NCBI RefSeq assembly: GCF_047718555.1
Contig: NZ_JBDNRK010000002.1
Location: 62,001-126,000 of the forward strand
Reading direction: 5' to 3'
From: Clostridium_I sp047718555
GTDB lineage: Bacteria > Bacillota > Clostridia > Clostridiales > Clostridiaceae
DNA: 64,000 bases
Below are positions 27,317 through 36,515 of this stretch, in pieces. The stretch's first letter is position 1; every line of letters begins with the position of its first letter. The notes under the pieces were generated by a model that saw only the letters and a program-made list of their open reading frames with translations, was not told the DNA's origin and made no database searches. Both the position numbers and the translations under genes were made by a program.

Positions 27317-27679
27317 ATGTATGAAAATTTCTTTCCTTGTATAAATCCAGATATGATGAGATATACGGAGAAAAATCCTTACACTAATATATATAATAAT
27401 ACAAATTGGAATCCAAGCAATGCAAATAGTAATCCTAACCCTAAAATACCCAATAATTTAAATAGTAATCCTAAAATTCCTAATAACAATGTTGCAGCTA
27501 ATTCTTCGGACAATAACGCTGCAATTAGCTCCTCAGGTTGTGGTTACAATCCCAATAATTTAGAATTGGCCAGAGCTTATATGCCAATTCAAACTTATGT
27601 TGGTTTATTACCACTTAATGAAGGTTTAAAAAGAGGAAGCATATTTCCTAATATAAATCTTAACTATCCTAGACTGTAA
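27317..27679 (+). CDS. cotJA: Spore coat protein CotJA
   Basis: 120 residues. An Asn/Pro-rich low-complexity stretch (residues 25-65, repeats of NPKIPNN type) precedes the CotJA signature LARAYMPIQTYVGLLPLNEGLKRGSIFPNI. It is longer than the roughly 80-residue Bacillus protein because of this insert. AGAGGTG precedes the ATG. First gene of cotJABC, which is transcribed in the mother cell by sigma-E in Bacillus; I could not place a convincing sigma-E promoter here. Confidence 0.9.
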   Translation: MYENFFPCINPDMMRYTEKNPYTNIYNNTNWNPSNANSNPNPKIPNNLNSNPKIPNNNVAANSSDNNAAISSSGCGYNPNNLELARAYMPIQTYVGLLPLNEGLKRGSIFPNINLNYPRL

Positions 27680-27695
27680 AATTGGAGGAATTAAA

Positions 27696-27968
27696 ATGGC
27701 AAAAGCATTAAAAGATCTATCCCGTGAAGAATTAATGAATACTATTCGTGAACTTAAATTTGCTGCTTTGGATTTAAATTTGTATTTAGATACACATCCT
27801 GAATGTAAACCTGCGCTAAATGATTATAATAATATAACTCGCGATTTAAAGGCAGTAATAAGTGTGTATGAAAGTAAATATGCTCCATTAACCAACTTTG
27901 GCGGCGCTGAAAGCAAATATCCATGGGCATGGATTGATGAACCTTGGCCTTGGGAAAGCGGAGAATAG
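27696..27968 (+). CDS. cotJB: Spore coat protein CotJB
   Basis: 90 residues with the CotJB pattern: a helical start (LMNTIRELKFAALDLNLYLDTHPE), ALNDYNNI and a Trp-rich end (YPWAWIDEPWPWE). 16 bp after cotJA, GGAGG before the ATG. Role in the inner coat together with CotJA and CotJC. Confidence 0.92.
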   Translation: MAKALKDLSREELMNTIRELKFAALDLNLYLDTHPECKPALNDYNNITRDLKAVISVYESKYAPLTNFGGAESKYPWAWIDEPWPWESGE

Positions 27969-27993
27969 AATATAAATAGGAGGATAATAAATT

Positions 27994-28566
27994 ATGTGGA
28001 ATTACTCAAAAAATTTACAACACAAAGTAAAAATAAAAAATAAAGATATAAGAATGGCTAAATTCCTAGTAACTCAGTATGGCGGTCCTGATGGCGAATT
28101 AGCTGCTTCCCTAAGATATTTAAATCAGCGTTATACAATGCCCACAGGTAAAACTAAAGGTCTTCTAACAGACATTGGTACAGAAGAATTAGCTCATGTT
28201 GAAATAATTTGTGCTATGGTTTATCAGCTTACCAAAGATGCAACTCCTAAAGAGATGGAAGCTGCCGGACTAGGAGGTAGTTATTCTCAACATGGTAATG
28301 GTTTGTTCCCAACAGATGCAAACGGTGTTCCCTTCACAGCAGCCTATTTTGCCAATTCAGATAAAGCCATAACAGATCTTCATGAAGATATGGCTGCTGA
28401 ACAGAAAGCTAAGGCTACCTATGAACATCTTATAGACTTAACAGATGATCACGACGTAAAAGATGTTTTAAAATTCTTATGGGCCAGAGAAATTATACAC
28501 TATCAACGTTTTGGTGAAGCTTTAGAAAGCGTATATGATCTAGGTAAAAGTAAAAAATATTTTTAG
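27994..28566 (+). CDS. cotJC: Spore coat manganese catalase CotJC
   Basis: 190 residues, Mn-catalase/ferritin-like four-helix protein. Metal-ligand motifs are GELAASLRYLNQRY, TDIGTEELAHVEII and the later DMAAEQKAKATYEHLI and AREIIHYQRFGEAL. Probably removes peroxide in the developing spore coat. GGAGG precedes the ATG and a strong terminator follows 149 bp downstream. Confidence 0.93.
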   Translation: MWNYSKNLQHKVKIKNKDIRMAKFLVTQYGGPDGELAASLRYLNQRYTMPTGKTKGLLTDIGTEELAHVEIICAMVYQLTKDATPKEMEAAGLGGSYSQHGNGLFPTDANGVPFTAAYFANSDKAITDLHEDMAAEQKAKATYEHLIDLTDDHDVKDVLKFLWAREIIHYQRFGEALESVYDLGKSKKYF

Positions 28567-28613
28567 CTTTCACATATATAAGTTATACAAAAGTTTTAAA
28601 GATTAGATTACTT

Positions 28614-28679
28614 AAGGCATCTGAAAATAAATACTAAGTCAAAGGTACCAGCGTACCGACTAGTTATTTACAATGCCTA
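28614..28679. repeat. Intergenic inverted-end repeat, short form (copy 4)
   Basis: 66 bp, AAGGCATCTGAAAATAAATA at the left and TTATTTACAATGCCTA at the right. Between cotJC and its terminator. Confidence 0.75.
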
Positions 28680-28714
28680 AATATAAATTATAGACTGAAA
28701 ATAATAAAAATGTG

Positions 28715-28757
28715 GCTTTCTCATAATGGACACGTATGCGTTGTGAGAAAGCTTTTT
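28715..28757 (+). terminator. Terminator of cotJABC
   Basis: GCTTTCTCA (28715-28723) pairs with TGAGAAAGC (28744-28752), extended by four weaker pairs, then TTTTT. Confidence 0.8.
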
Positions 28758-28928
28758 AGCTATCTTAATCAATCCTTATTTTCACTTTCAAGGAAATCAC
28801 TATTTTATTGAATTTTACTTGATTATATTATAAAATTTTAATAAATATGGTTGGTTGGATGTTTAAATACGTTTAGGGAGATAAGAGAAATCCCTAGAAA
28901 AAATATTAAAATTCTATAGGTGGTTAAA

Positions 28929-29831
28929 ATGATAGATAAAAATACTCTGTTAAAAATTAAAAGAGGTTATCTTAATGAGGATTTTAAATATTTTCATTTA
29001 AAAGATCATAAGCATATGGAGTTTGAATCTCATTATCATGATTTTAATAAAATTATAATTTTCCTATCTGGTAACGTAAATTATCTTGTTGAAGGAAAAT
29101 CTTATAGATTAAAACCCTGGGATCTAATTTTAATAAGCAACAATGAAGTTCATAAACCTATAATAAATCCTGGAAAGCCCTACGAAAGGATAATAATATG
29201 GATTAATAAATTGTTTTTAGAAAAACATAACACAGAAGATAGTGATTTATTGAATTGCTTTAAGCTTTCTTTATCACAGAGAAATAATTTGCTTAGATTG
29301 AATAAAAATAATATTGAAATAATAAAATCTACATTAGACTCTTTAGAAAATAATTATACAAGTAAAGAATTTGGCAATCATATTTTAAAAAACTCAATAC
29401 TAATTCAGCTTATGGTATATATAAACAGATTATTTATAGGAAGTAAATTAGATAAAGAAAAAGACGATGTTCAATATGATAAATCTATCGTAGAAATACT
29501 TCAATATGTAAATACTCACTTATCTGAAAATCTTTCAATTGAGATTATATCTTCAAAATTTTTTATTAATAGGTATTATTTAATGCATAAATTTAAAGAA
29601 CAGACCGGATATACCATTCATAATTATACCCAGCAGAAAAGATTATTGCAGGCATCTGACCTCATAAAGAAAGGAATTTCAATGTCCACAGTATGTGAAG
29701 AATGTGGTTTTGGAGATTATTCCAGTTTCGTAAGGGCTTTTAAAAAAATGTTTGATCTATCACCTAGAAATTATTATAAGGCAACACGTGATTTACAAAA
29801 TTATTATGGCATTAATAGCCATATAAAATGA
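28929..29831 (+). CDS. AraC-family transcriptional regulator
   Basis: 300 residues. N-terminal cupin-like sensor (HMEFESHYHDFNKIIIFLSG, then LKPWDLILISNNEVHKP), then two helix-turn-helix motifs at the C-terminus (LSIEIISSKFFINRYYLMHKFKEQTG and STVCEECGFGDYSSFVRAFKKMFDLSP). The frame can start at a GTG at 28920, but AGGTGG lies 5 nt before the ATG at 28929. A metabolite-responsive activator is likely; it is not adjacent to an obvious target operon, the neighbours being cotJ and a convergent ABC exporter. Confidence 0.85.
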   Translation: MIDKNTLLKIKRGYLNEDFKYFHLKDHKHMEFESHYHDFNKIIIFLSGNVNYLVEGKSYRLKPWDLILISNNEVHKPIINPGKPYERIIIWINKLFLEKHNTEDSDLLNCFKLSLSQRNNLLRLNKNNIEIIKSTLDSLENNYTSKEFGNHILKNSILIQLMVYINRLFIGSKLDKEKDDVQYDKSIVEILQYVNTHLSENLSIEIISSKFFINRYYLMHKFKEQTGYTIHNYTQQKRLLQASDLIKKGISMSTVCEECGFGDYSSFVRAFKKMFDLSPRNYYKATRDLQNYYGINSHIK

Positions 29832-29957
29832 GCTTCAATTGGAAAGGTGCTATGGCAAACAATTACTAAAATCTAATTATCCTGTAGAAAAAACCTTATA
29901 AAAAAACATATAATTATCAATACCTTTGTATATTACTCATTGAATTTAGAATAAAGC

Positions 29958-29991
29958 AAAAAGCCGCCTGATAAAAACAAGGCAGCTTTTT
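29958..29991. terminator. Bidirectional terminator
   Basis: AAAAAGC-C-GCCT (29958-29968) pairs with AGGC-A-GCTTTTT (29980-29991) with one mismatch; between convergent araC-type and ABC exporter genes. Confidence 0.75.
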
Positions 29992-29997
29992 TACTAT

Positions 29998-31989
29998 TTA
30001 TCCTACATCTTCAGAGTTATCATCACTAAATTGACTATTATAAAGATCTGCATAGAATCCATCTTTAGCAATTAACTCTTCATGATTTCCCTGCTCGATA
30101 ATACTTCCATTATTCATGACAAGTATCAAATCAGCATCACGTATTGTAGATAACCTATGGGCAATAACAAAGCTTGTTCTTCCATTCATAAGGTTTTCCA
30201 TCGCTTTTTGTATAAATACTTCTGTTCTTGTATCAACACTACTTGTAGCTTCATCAAGAATAAGAATTCTTGGATTGGCAAGTATGGCTCTTGCTATAGT
30301 CAGAAGCTGTTTCTGCCCTTGAGAAATATTTGTTCCTTCTTCATTAAGGATTGTATCATATCCCTCTGGAAGAGTTCTTATAAAGTGGTCTGCATGAGCT
30401 GCTTTTGCCGCTCTAACAATTTCTTCTTCCGTACAACCTTCTCTTCCGTAGGCAATATTATCCCTTATAGTTCCATTAAATAACCAGGTGTCTTGGAGCA
30501 CCATTCCAAACATTCCACGTAAAGCTTCCCTTGTCATATCTCTGGTATCTACACCGTCAATAGTTATTTTTCCAGCATTTATTTCATAGAAACGCATAAG
30601 TAAATTTACAAGGGTAGTTTTTCCAGCACCAGTTGGTCCTACTATAGCTATGTTCTGTCCTGGCTTTGCCAAAACATTCATATCCTTTATAAGCGTAACA
30701 CCCTCTTTGTAACCAAAGTCCACATGTTCAAATTTAACTTCACCTTTAGGTAATTCTATAACCTTAGGTTCTACTACCTCAGCAGTTTCTTCTATTTCAT
30801 CTAAAAGTTCAAATACACGCTCAGCTGACGCAATTGTTGATTGAACAATATTTACTATATTGGCAGTCTGAACTATTGGCATGGTAAATTGTCTTGTATA
30901 TTGAATGAAGGCTTGAATATCTCCAATTTCAATCTTCTTTTTAGCTACATAAATACCTCCTACAACACAGACTACTACATAACCTACATTGTTAATAAAC
31001 ATCATTATAGGCATTACTACCCCGGATATAAACTGTGCCTTCCAACCCACATCATAAAGTCTGACATTTATTTTATCAAACTTTTCTATGGACTCATTTT
31101 CCCTACCAAAAGCTTTAACAATTTTATGACCAGTATACATTTCCTCCACATGGCCATTTAATTCACCAATCTCCTTTTGCTGTGCTGCAAAATATTGCTG
31201 GGACTTTTTTGCAAGTCCTGCAGTAGAAATTCCACATATTGGTAAAGTTACAATTGCTACAAGGGTCAATATAGGACTAATAGTAAGCATCATTATTACA
31301 GTACCTATAATGGTAACAACTGATGTAATAAGCTGAGTTAAACTCTGCTGAAGTGTGGTAGATATATTATCCATATCGTTTGTAACACGACTTAATATTT
31401 CTCCATTGGTACGTGAATCATAGAATTTAATAGGCAATTTATTAAGTTTATCACTTAAATCCTGACGCATATTATATACAACATTCTGTCCTATACCTGC
31501 CATGATATATTGCTGTACAAAGGAAAATAAAGAACTTATTACATATAATCCAATCAACAACAATACAATATGTCCAATATAAGTAAAGTCTATCTTCCCG
31601 CCAGTTTCACTTATAACTTTAGCTATTCCTGCTTTAACTGCTGCCAGTCCACCCATAACCTGAGGAGTGGCAGTTGCCTTATTACCAGCTAATTTTTCTA
31701 GTGCTGTCTGCTGAGTCATTAGCTTAGCTAAGGCAAGCTTTCCATAAATACCTTCAAATAATTTTGTAGTTGCATTTCCCATAATCTTAGGACTTACTAT
31801 ATTAAAAATAGTGCTTAAGATAGCGAATACAAACACAATTATAAATTTAACAGAATAGGGTTTAAAATATATCAGAAGTCTTTTTAATGTTCCTTTAACA
31901 TCTTTTGCCTTTTGAACGGGAGCTCCGAAGCCCGCCATAGGACCTCCTTTTTGAGTTCCATCATCTGGCTTTTTCTTGTTTTCACTCAT
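29998..31989 (-). CDS. ABC exporter half-transporter, subunit 2
   Basis: 663 residues. N-terminal six-helix exporter membrane domain, with an Ala/Lys-rich insertion between the first two helices, then an ATPase: Walker A GPTGAGKTT, signature NISQGQKQ, Walker B ILILDEATSS, H-loop AHRLST. The four-base overlap with the upstream gene shows coupled translation. The two proteins form a heterodimeric type IV exporter, a class used for multidrug efflux (BmrCD/LmrCD/TM287-288). Under probable MarR control. Confidence 0.9.
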   Translation of the reverse strand: MSENKKKPDDGTQKGGPMAGFGAPVQKAKDVKGTLKRLLIYFKPYSVKFIIVFVFAILSTIFNIVSPKIMGNATTKLFEGIYGKLALAKLMTQQTALEKLAGNKATATPQVMGGLAAVKAGIAKVISETGGKIDFTYIGHIVLLLIGLYVISSLFSFVQQYIMAGIGQNVVYNMRQDLSDKLNKLPIKFYDSRTNGEILSRVTNDMDNISTTLQQSLTQLITSVVTIIGTVIMMLTISPILTLVAIVTLPICGISTAGLAKKSQQYFAAQQKEIGELNGHVEEMYTGHKIVKAFGRENESIEKFDKINVRLYDVGWKAQFISGVVMPIMMFINNVGYVVVCVVGGIYVAKKKIEIGDIQAFIQYTRQFTMPIVQTANIVNIVQSTIASAERVFELLDEIEETAEVVEPKVIELPKGEVKFEHVDFGYKEGVTLIKDMNVLAKPGQNIAIVGPTGAGKTTLVNLLMRFYEINAGKITIDGVDTRDMTREALRGMFGMVLQDTWLFNGTIRDNIAYGREGCTEEEIVRAAKAAHADHFIRTLPEGYDTILNEEGTNISQGQKQLLTIARAILANPRILILDEATSSVDTRTEVFIQKAMENLMNGRTSFVIAHRLSTIRDADLILVMNNGSIIEQGNHEELIAKDGFYADLYNSQFSDDNSEDVG

Positions 31990-33713
31990 GCCAATTCCTC
32001 CTCTGACAACTGTGAGTATACAATTTCACGATATACATCACAGGTATTTAAAAGTTCCTTATGATTGCCAATTCCCTCAATTTTACCTTCATCCAAAACT
32101 ATAATTCTATCAGCATCCATTACTGTACTGACTCTTTGAGCTACAATAAGAACTGTAGATTCTTTGGTTTCACTTTTAAGTGCTGCCCTAAGCTTTGCAT
32201 CTGTCTTGAAGTCTAGAGCTGAAAAGCTGTCATCAAAAACATATATTTCTGGTCTTCTAACCATTGCACGTGCAATGGAAAGACGCTGTTTCTGACCACC
32301 GGAGACATTATTACCTCCTTGCGCTATAACAGATTCAAAGCCTTCCTTCATATTTGATATAAATTCGGAGGCCTGAGCAACTTCTGCTGCTTTTTTAATT
32401 TCTTCTAAGCTTGCATCCTCTTTACCATATCTTATATTATCATTTATGGATCCAGTAAATAGCACAGCCTTTTGTGGAACAAAACCAATTTTAGCTCTTA
32501 GACTTTCCTGAGACATCTCACGTACATCTAAACCATCTATTATTACACTTCCACCAGTTACATCATAAAAACGGGGTATTAAATTGATTAAGGTAGATTT
32601 TCCAGAACCTGTTCCCCCTATAATAGCTGTTATCTCTCCTGGTTTTGCACTGAAAGATATATTGCTTATAGCTGGCTGTTCAGCTCCGGAGTAACTAAAG
32701 GTTACATCCCTGAATTCTACATATCCCCTCTTGCCATCAGCACTTTTAACCTCTTTTGCATCTACAATTTCGGGTTCCATTTTAAGTACTTCATCTATTC
32801 TTACAGCTGAAGCCTCTGCACGTGGAATCATAACGAACATAATTGCCATCATGAGAAATGAAAACATAATTTGCATAGCATATTGTATAAATGCCATCAT
32901 ATCTCCAACCTGCATGTGCCCGCTGTCAATTCTAAGTCCTCCAAACCACACAACTGCAAGCTGAGTAGCACTAAGTGTAAACATCATAATTGGCATCATT
33001 CCTGCCATAAGTCTATTAACTGTAAGTCCTGTATCTCTAATATCTAAATTTGCTTCCTTAAATTTTTTCTTTTCGCTATTGATTCTGTTAAAAGCACGAA
33101 TTACCCTTATGCCAGTTAATCCTTCACGGGTAACAAGGTTTAATTTATCAAGCTTTTTCTGCATAATTCTAAAATATGGCAGCCCTTTTAGTAGGAATAT
33201 CCCTATAGCAATCAATAAAAATGGCAATGCCACTGCAAAAATGATTGAAAGTTTAGCATCCTTATGAACTGCCATAATAATTCCACCTATACACATAAGT
33301 GGTGCACTAATCATCATACGCATTATCATTACTAATACTTGTTGAACCTGAATAATATCATTTGTAGTTCTTGTTATCATTGAGGCTGTTCCAACTTTAT
33401 CGAACTCATGCAGTGAAAATCTCTCTGCTTTTTTAAAGAGAATATCTCTTAGATTTCTACCAAGTGCTACTGCAACCTTTGAGCCTATGAAATTTGCTAT
33501 AACAACACAAACAGCATCCCCTGCTGCTACAAGTATCATAGTTTTACCTATATTCATTATATAATTTGTATCATTTTTAACTATACCATTGTTAACAATA
33601 TCTGACATTAATGTTGGTAAATATAATTCCGCTAAAGCCTGAATAAAAAACAATGCTATTACAACAATTAATGATATAGCAAAGGGTTTTAGATATTTTA
33701 ATAATTTCAGCAT
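31986..33713 (-). CDS. ABC exporter half-transporter, subunit 1
   Basis: 575 residues from the ATG at 33713, preceded by GGAGAGG; the frame is open from 33755. Membrane domain, then Walker A GGTGSGKST, signature NVSGGQKQRL and Walker B YVFDDSFSALD. After Walker B the catalytic glutamate is Asp (FDDS), and the partner has the normal DEA. Such a degenerate site is typical of asymmetric heterodimeric exporters. Follows the MarR gene. Confidence 0.9.
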   Translation of the reverse strand: MLKLLKYLKPFAISLIVVIALFFIQALAELYLPTLMSDIVNNGIVKNDTNYIMNIGKTMILVAAGDAVCVVIANFIGSKVAVALGRNLRDILFKKAERFSLHEFDKVGTASMITRTTNDIIQVQQVLVMIMRMMISAPLMCIGGIIMAVHKDAKLSIIFAVALPFLLIAIGIFLLKGLPYFRIMQKKLDKLNLVTREGLTGIRVIRAFNRINSEKKKFKEANLDIRDTGLTVNRLMAGMMPIMMFTLSATQLAVVWFGGLRIDSGHMQVGDMMAFIQYAMQIMFSFLMMAIMFVMIPRAEASAVRIDEVLKMEPEIVDAKEVKSADGKRGYVEFRDVTFSYSGAEQPAISNISFSAKPGEITAIIGGTGSGKSTLINLIPRFYDVTGGSVIIDGLDVREMSQESLRAKIGFVPQKAVLFTGSINDNIRYGKEDASLEEIKKAAEVAQASEFISNMKEGFESVIAQGGNNVSGGQKQRLSIARAMVRRPEIYVFDDSFSALDFKTDAKLRAALKSETKESTVLIVAQRVSTVMDADRIIVLDEGKIEGIGNHKELLNTCDVYREIVYSQLSEEELA

Positions 33714-33754
33714 ATATTGTCCTCTCCATTCTTTTAAATAGTTTGTCTTCTTCA

Positions 33755-33810
33755 AGCATCATAAATAAATAACTAGTCAGTATGCCAGTCTATTTATTTT
33801 CAGATGTCTT
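33755..33810. repeat. Intergenic inverted-end repeat, short form (copy 5), overlapping the marR 3' end
   Basis: 56 bp: AGCATCATAAATAAATAACTAG at the left, then TTATTTTCAGATGTCTT. The right end encodes the last seven residues and stop codon of the MarR protein. Confidence 0.75.
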
Positions 33811-34248
33811 ATTCATAAAATAATTAAAGGTTTCTGATAAAAGATCAGCTAACTGCTCACTCTTCTCCTGTCCTAAATGCTCCACCAATCCATTAATAGA
33901 AGCTTCAAATTCTTCTGATGCTTTCTTAAAAACTTCCTCTCCTTTCTCTGTAACTTTAATTCTAACAGCACGTCTATCCTCTTTATCTACATTACGTTCT
34001 ACAAAGCCCCGTCTTTCAAGACTATTGACTTGCTGAGTAATTGTAGGTGATGCTACATTTAAAATATTACTTAGTTCTGAAGTTTTAATTCCTATCTCAT
34101 GTGTTTCTACATAGTTCTTTATACAAAATAACACCATAGTCTCACTATGAGTTAAATCAGAAATTGGACTTTTATGCTTATGCAATCTTCTAAATTCACT
34201 TAAACACTTCATAATTTTTTGTACAATTAGTTCTTTATTATCTTCCAC
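33790..34248 (-). CDS. MarR-family transcriptional regulator
   Basis: 152 residues with a winged helix (IKTSELSNILNVASPTITQQVNSLERRGFVER, DKEDRRAVRIKVTEKG). GAGGTG precedes the ATG. It is the first gene of marR-ABC-ABC, an arrangement in which the repressor usually controls drug efflux and itself. A large dyad at 34267-34317 lies just upstream. The final residues NKTSENK and the stop are encoded by an intergenic repeat, so the C-terminus has been replaced or extended by the repeat. Confidence 0.9.
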   Translation of the reverse strand: MEDNKELIVQKIMKCLSEFRRLHKHKSPISDLTHSETMVLFCIKNYVETHEIGIKTSELSNILNVASPTITQQVNSLERRGFVERNVDKEDRRAVRIKVTEKGEEVFKKASEEFEASINGLVEHLGQEKSEQLADLLSETFNYFMNKTSENK

Positions 34249-34266
34249 ATTTTTACACCTCTATCG

Positions 34267-34317
34267 TAATTAGATAAGTTAATAATCAACAATTTGAATT
34301 ATTAACCTACCTAATTA
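34267..34317. promoter_or_regulatory. Large dyad upstream of marR (probable operator)
   Basis: Arms 34267-34286 and 34298-34317 are inverted repeats matching at 18 of 20 positions, with an 11-bp centre, ending 19 bp before the marR ATG. Its core GTTAATAAT/ATTATTAAC is perfect. Confidence 0.6.
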
Positions 34318-34514
34318 TATTTTTAAAATTAATTCATGTCAATAGATTAATTTTAAAAATTATATAACTATTTTCACTGTATAACCTTCCTGCGTCTCTA
34401 TATCAATAAGCTTTAGTTCCTTATAGGATTTTAGATACTTTAATATTTAAATAGATCAATACTAAAAAAACACACATAGGTATAATATAACACTATGTAT
34501 GTTTCTGAAATTCC

Positions 34515-36272
34515 CTATATCTTTCTCAAAATATTATTTATATCTTCACTAACTTTAATCCTATTTTCATAAACCCACTCTTGATCAAATTCTAAGCTAA
34601 AAGCTTTAGAAAAAGAATAATAAAGATTTATCTTCTGATAGAATATCTCCAAATCATATAATTCCTTTAAATTACAACCTGGTTTTGATACAGTATCTTT
34701 TTTAGCTACAAACAATTCATCTATGTAGAATAAAAATGCATTAAGCATATCCTCATTTGATACATCAAATGGAATTTTCAAAAGTCTCCACTGAATTTTA
34801 TCTTCCAATCTATAATTCTTTATACTATCAAGTACTGCTAAATACTCATTTATATCCATTTTTCTATAGTAGGATAATTTTTCTTCTTTTGTGCTCCACA
34901 GAGCCAGCTTTTCTCTTAGAGAAAGCTCTTTTACCTTTAGAATTTCTTCACTAGGACCGACAACAGCCTGTTCTATTATTCTATCTTCTGTATCAAGATT
35001 TTCCTTTATAAAATCCTGAACCTTATTATAAGTTGCCACATATCCCGTATCATATATACCTTTTCTACCAGCTCTTCCTGCTATCTGCTTCACCTCTTGA
35101 GATTTTAAATACCTCACTCCATTTCCATCAAATTTTTTTATATCCATAAAAACAATTCTCTTTATAGGCAGATTTACGCCCATGCCTATGGCATCTGTAG
35201 TTATCAAAATCTTTGTTTCCTTATTTATAAATTGCTCATACTGCTTTTTTCTTACCTCTGGTGGTAGGTCTCCATAGATAATACTTGCCTTTATACCTAT
35301 GTTTGAGTAGTAATAAGCTAAATTTAATACCATTTTCTTTGAAAATGCCACCAGAGCATCCCCCTCTTCTGCATCTCTGTAGGCAAAAGTTTTGTAATCT
35401 ATTTTAAGTGGTATATCTCTTGTATATTTTTTAAGTTTATATTCATCATTACAGTCTTCTATTATATCCAAAAGCAAAGCTCTTGCATTATATGCTCCAC
35501 AAACATGAATTTCATTACATTGAAGTGCTAATATAGCTCTTGTCCACGCAGCTCCCCTTTGATCATCATCTATCATCTGAACTTCATCAATAACTGCTAC
35601 ATCATAGACTTCCTTTATATCCAGCTTTTCTATAGTACAGCAGATATGGTTAGCACCTTCGACTATTATCTCCTCTTCACCGGTTATAAGACTGCATTTT
35701 ACTCCTTCTTTATTTAGTCTTTCATAATTTTCAAGTGCCAGTATTCTAAGAGGAGACAAATATATTCCCTTATTACATTGTTTTAGCTTAAGCATAGCAT
35801 TGTAAGTTTTTCCTGTGTTAGTTTCTCCTAAGTGAAGATAAAATTTTCTCTTTAATCTTCTTGCATCTCTGTATTCATCCTTTGGATTTAATGGAAACAC
35901 TCTATTGAATTCTTCAGATATAATTTCCGGAATATGCTTTGTTATAAGTACACTTATAATTCCCGATTGAAGATAGCCCTCATAGTCCTCCTCAAGTACA
36001 TCTTCAAAACGAAATCTAGTGTCATTCTTATTATTATAGGCCTCAATAAGTTTTCTTGATATATATTCTAAAAGCTCTAAGTAATCTTCATAAACCAGAT
36101 CATAATCTTTTAAATTTTCTTTTTCAAATTCCCTTAACAGTTTAAGTTTTTTTCTTACTGAGGCTTCATGTTCCCAAAGTCCATTTGATTTTGTATGCTT
36201 TACCACATTTTTCGTCTGGGCAAATTGATTCTTTATCTTTCTGAAATTTCTTTCAATTGCTCCTATTTTCAT
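34515..36272 (-). CDS. Suv3-like RNA/DNA helicase
   Basis: 585 residues from the ATG at 36272 (GGGGAGGT upstream; the frame is open from 36329). Helicase motifs: LGETNTGKTYNA (I), YLSPLRILA (Ia), VIDEVQMI (II, DExQ-like), VCGAYNA (III), TDAIGMGVNLPI (V) and QIAGRAGRKG (VI). Motifs I, II and VI match Suv3 of mitochondria, which unwinds RNA for the degradosome. The N-terminal 150 residues and C-terminal 130 residues are not recognised. Substrate and partner unknown; a role in RNA turnover is an inference. It stands alone. Confidence 0.8.
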   Translation of the reverse strand: MKIGAIERNFRKIKNQFAQTKNVVKHTKSNGLWEHEASVRKKLKLLREFEKENLKDYDLVYEDYLELLEYISRKLIEAYNNKNDTRFRFEDVLEEDYEGYLQSGIISVLITKHIPEIISEEFNRVFPLNPKDEYRDARRLKRKFYLHLGETNTGKTYNAMLKLKQCNKGIYLSPLRILALENYERLNKEGVKCSLITGEEEIIVEGANHICCTIEKLDIKEVYDVAVIDEVQMIDDDQRGAAWTRAILALQCNEIHVCGAYNARALLLDIIEDCNDEYKLKKYTRDIPLKIDYKTFAYRDAEEGDALVAFSKKMVLNLAYYYSNIGIKASIIYGDLPPEVRKKQYEQFINKETKILITTDAIGMGVNLPIKRIVFMDIKKFDGNGVRYLKSQEVKQIAGRAGRKGIYDTGYVATYNKVQDFIKENLDTEDRIIEQAVVGPSEEILKVKELSLREKLALWSTKEEKLSYYRKMDINEYLAVLDSIKNYRLEDKIQWRLLKIPFDVSNEDMLNAFLFYIDELFVAKKDTVSKPGCNLKELYDLEIFYQKINLYYSFSKAFSLEFDQEWVYENRIKVSEDINNILRKI

Positions 36273-36456
36273 ATGAGTTACCTCCCCAATAAACTTTTCT
36301 ATATACTTTAGATAACTATATTCTACCATAGCATAATAAAAACTATGCTGAAATTTAAATCTAATCTATTAATACAATAGCTATTATATACAGATTTCAA
36401 TTAAAATTTCACATTAATAGATAACAATGGATTAAATGGATATTTTATATAGTAAA

Positions 36457-36504
36457 AATAAGGCTTAGTATTGAAATTATCTCTCTTCAATACTAAACCT
36501 TATT
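36457..36504 (-). terminator. Terminator of the pheA-aroQ-regulator unit
   Basis: AATAAGG-C-TTAGTATTGAA (36457-36475) pairs with 36486-36504 with one mismatch; the A-run at 36454-36458 gives the U tract. Confidence 0.8.
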
Positions 36505-36515
36505 CTACTAAATAC

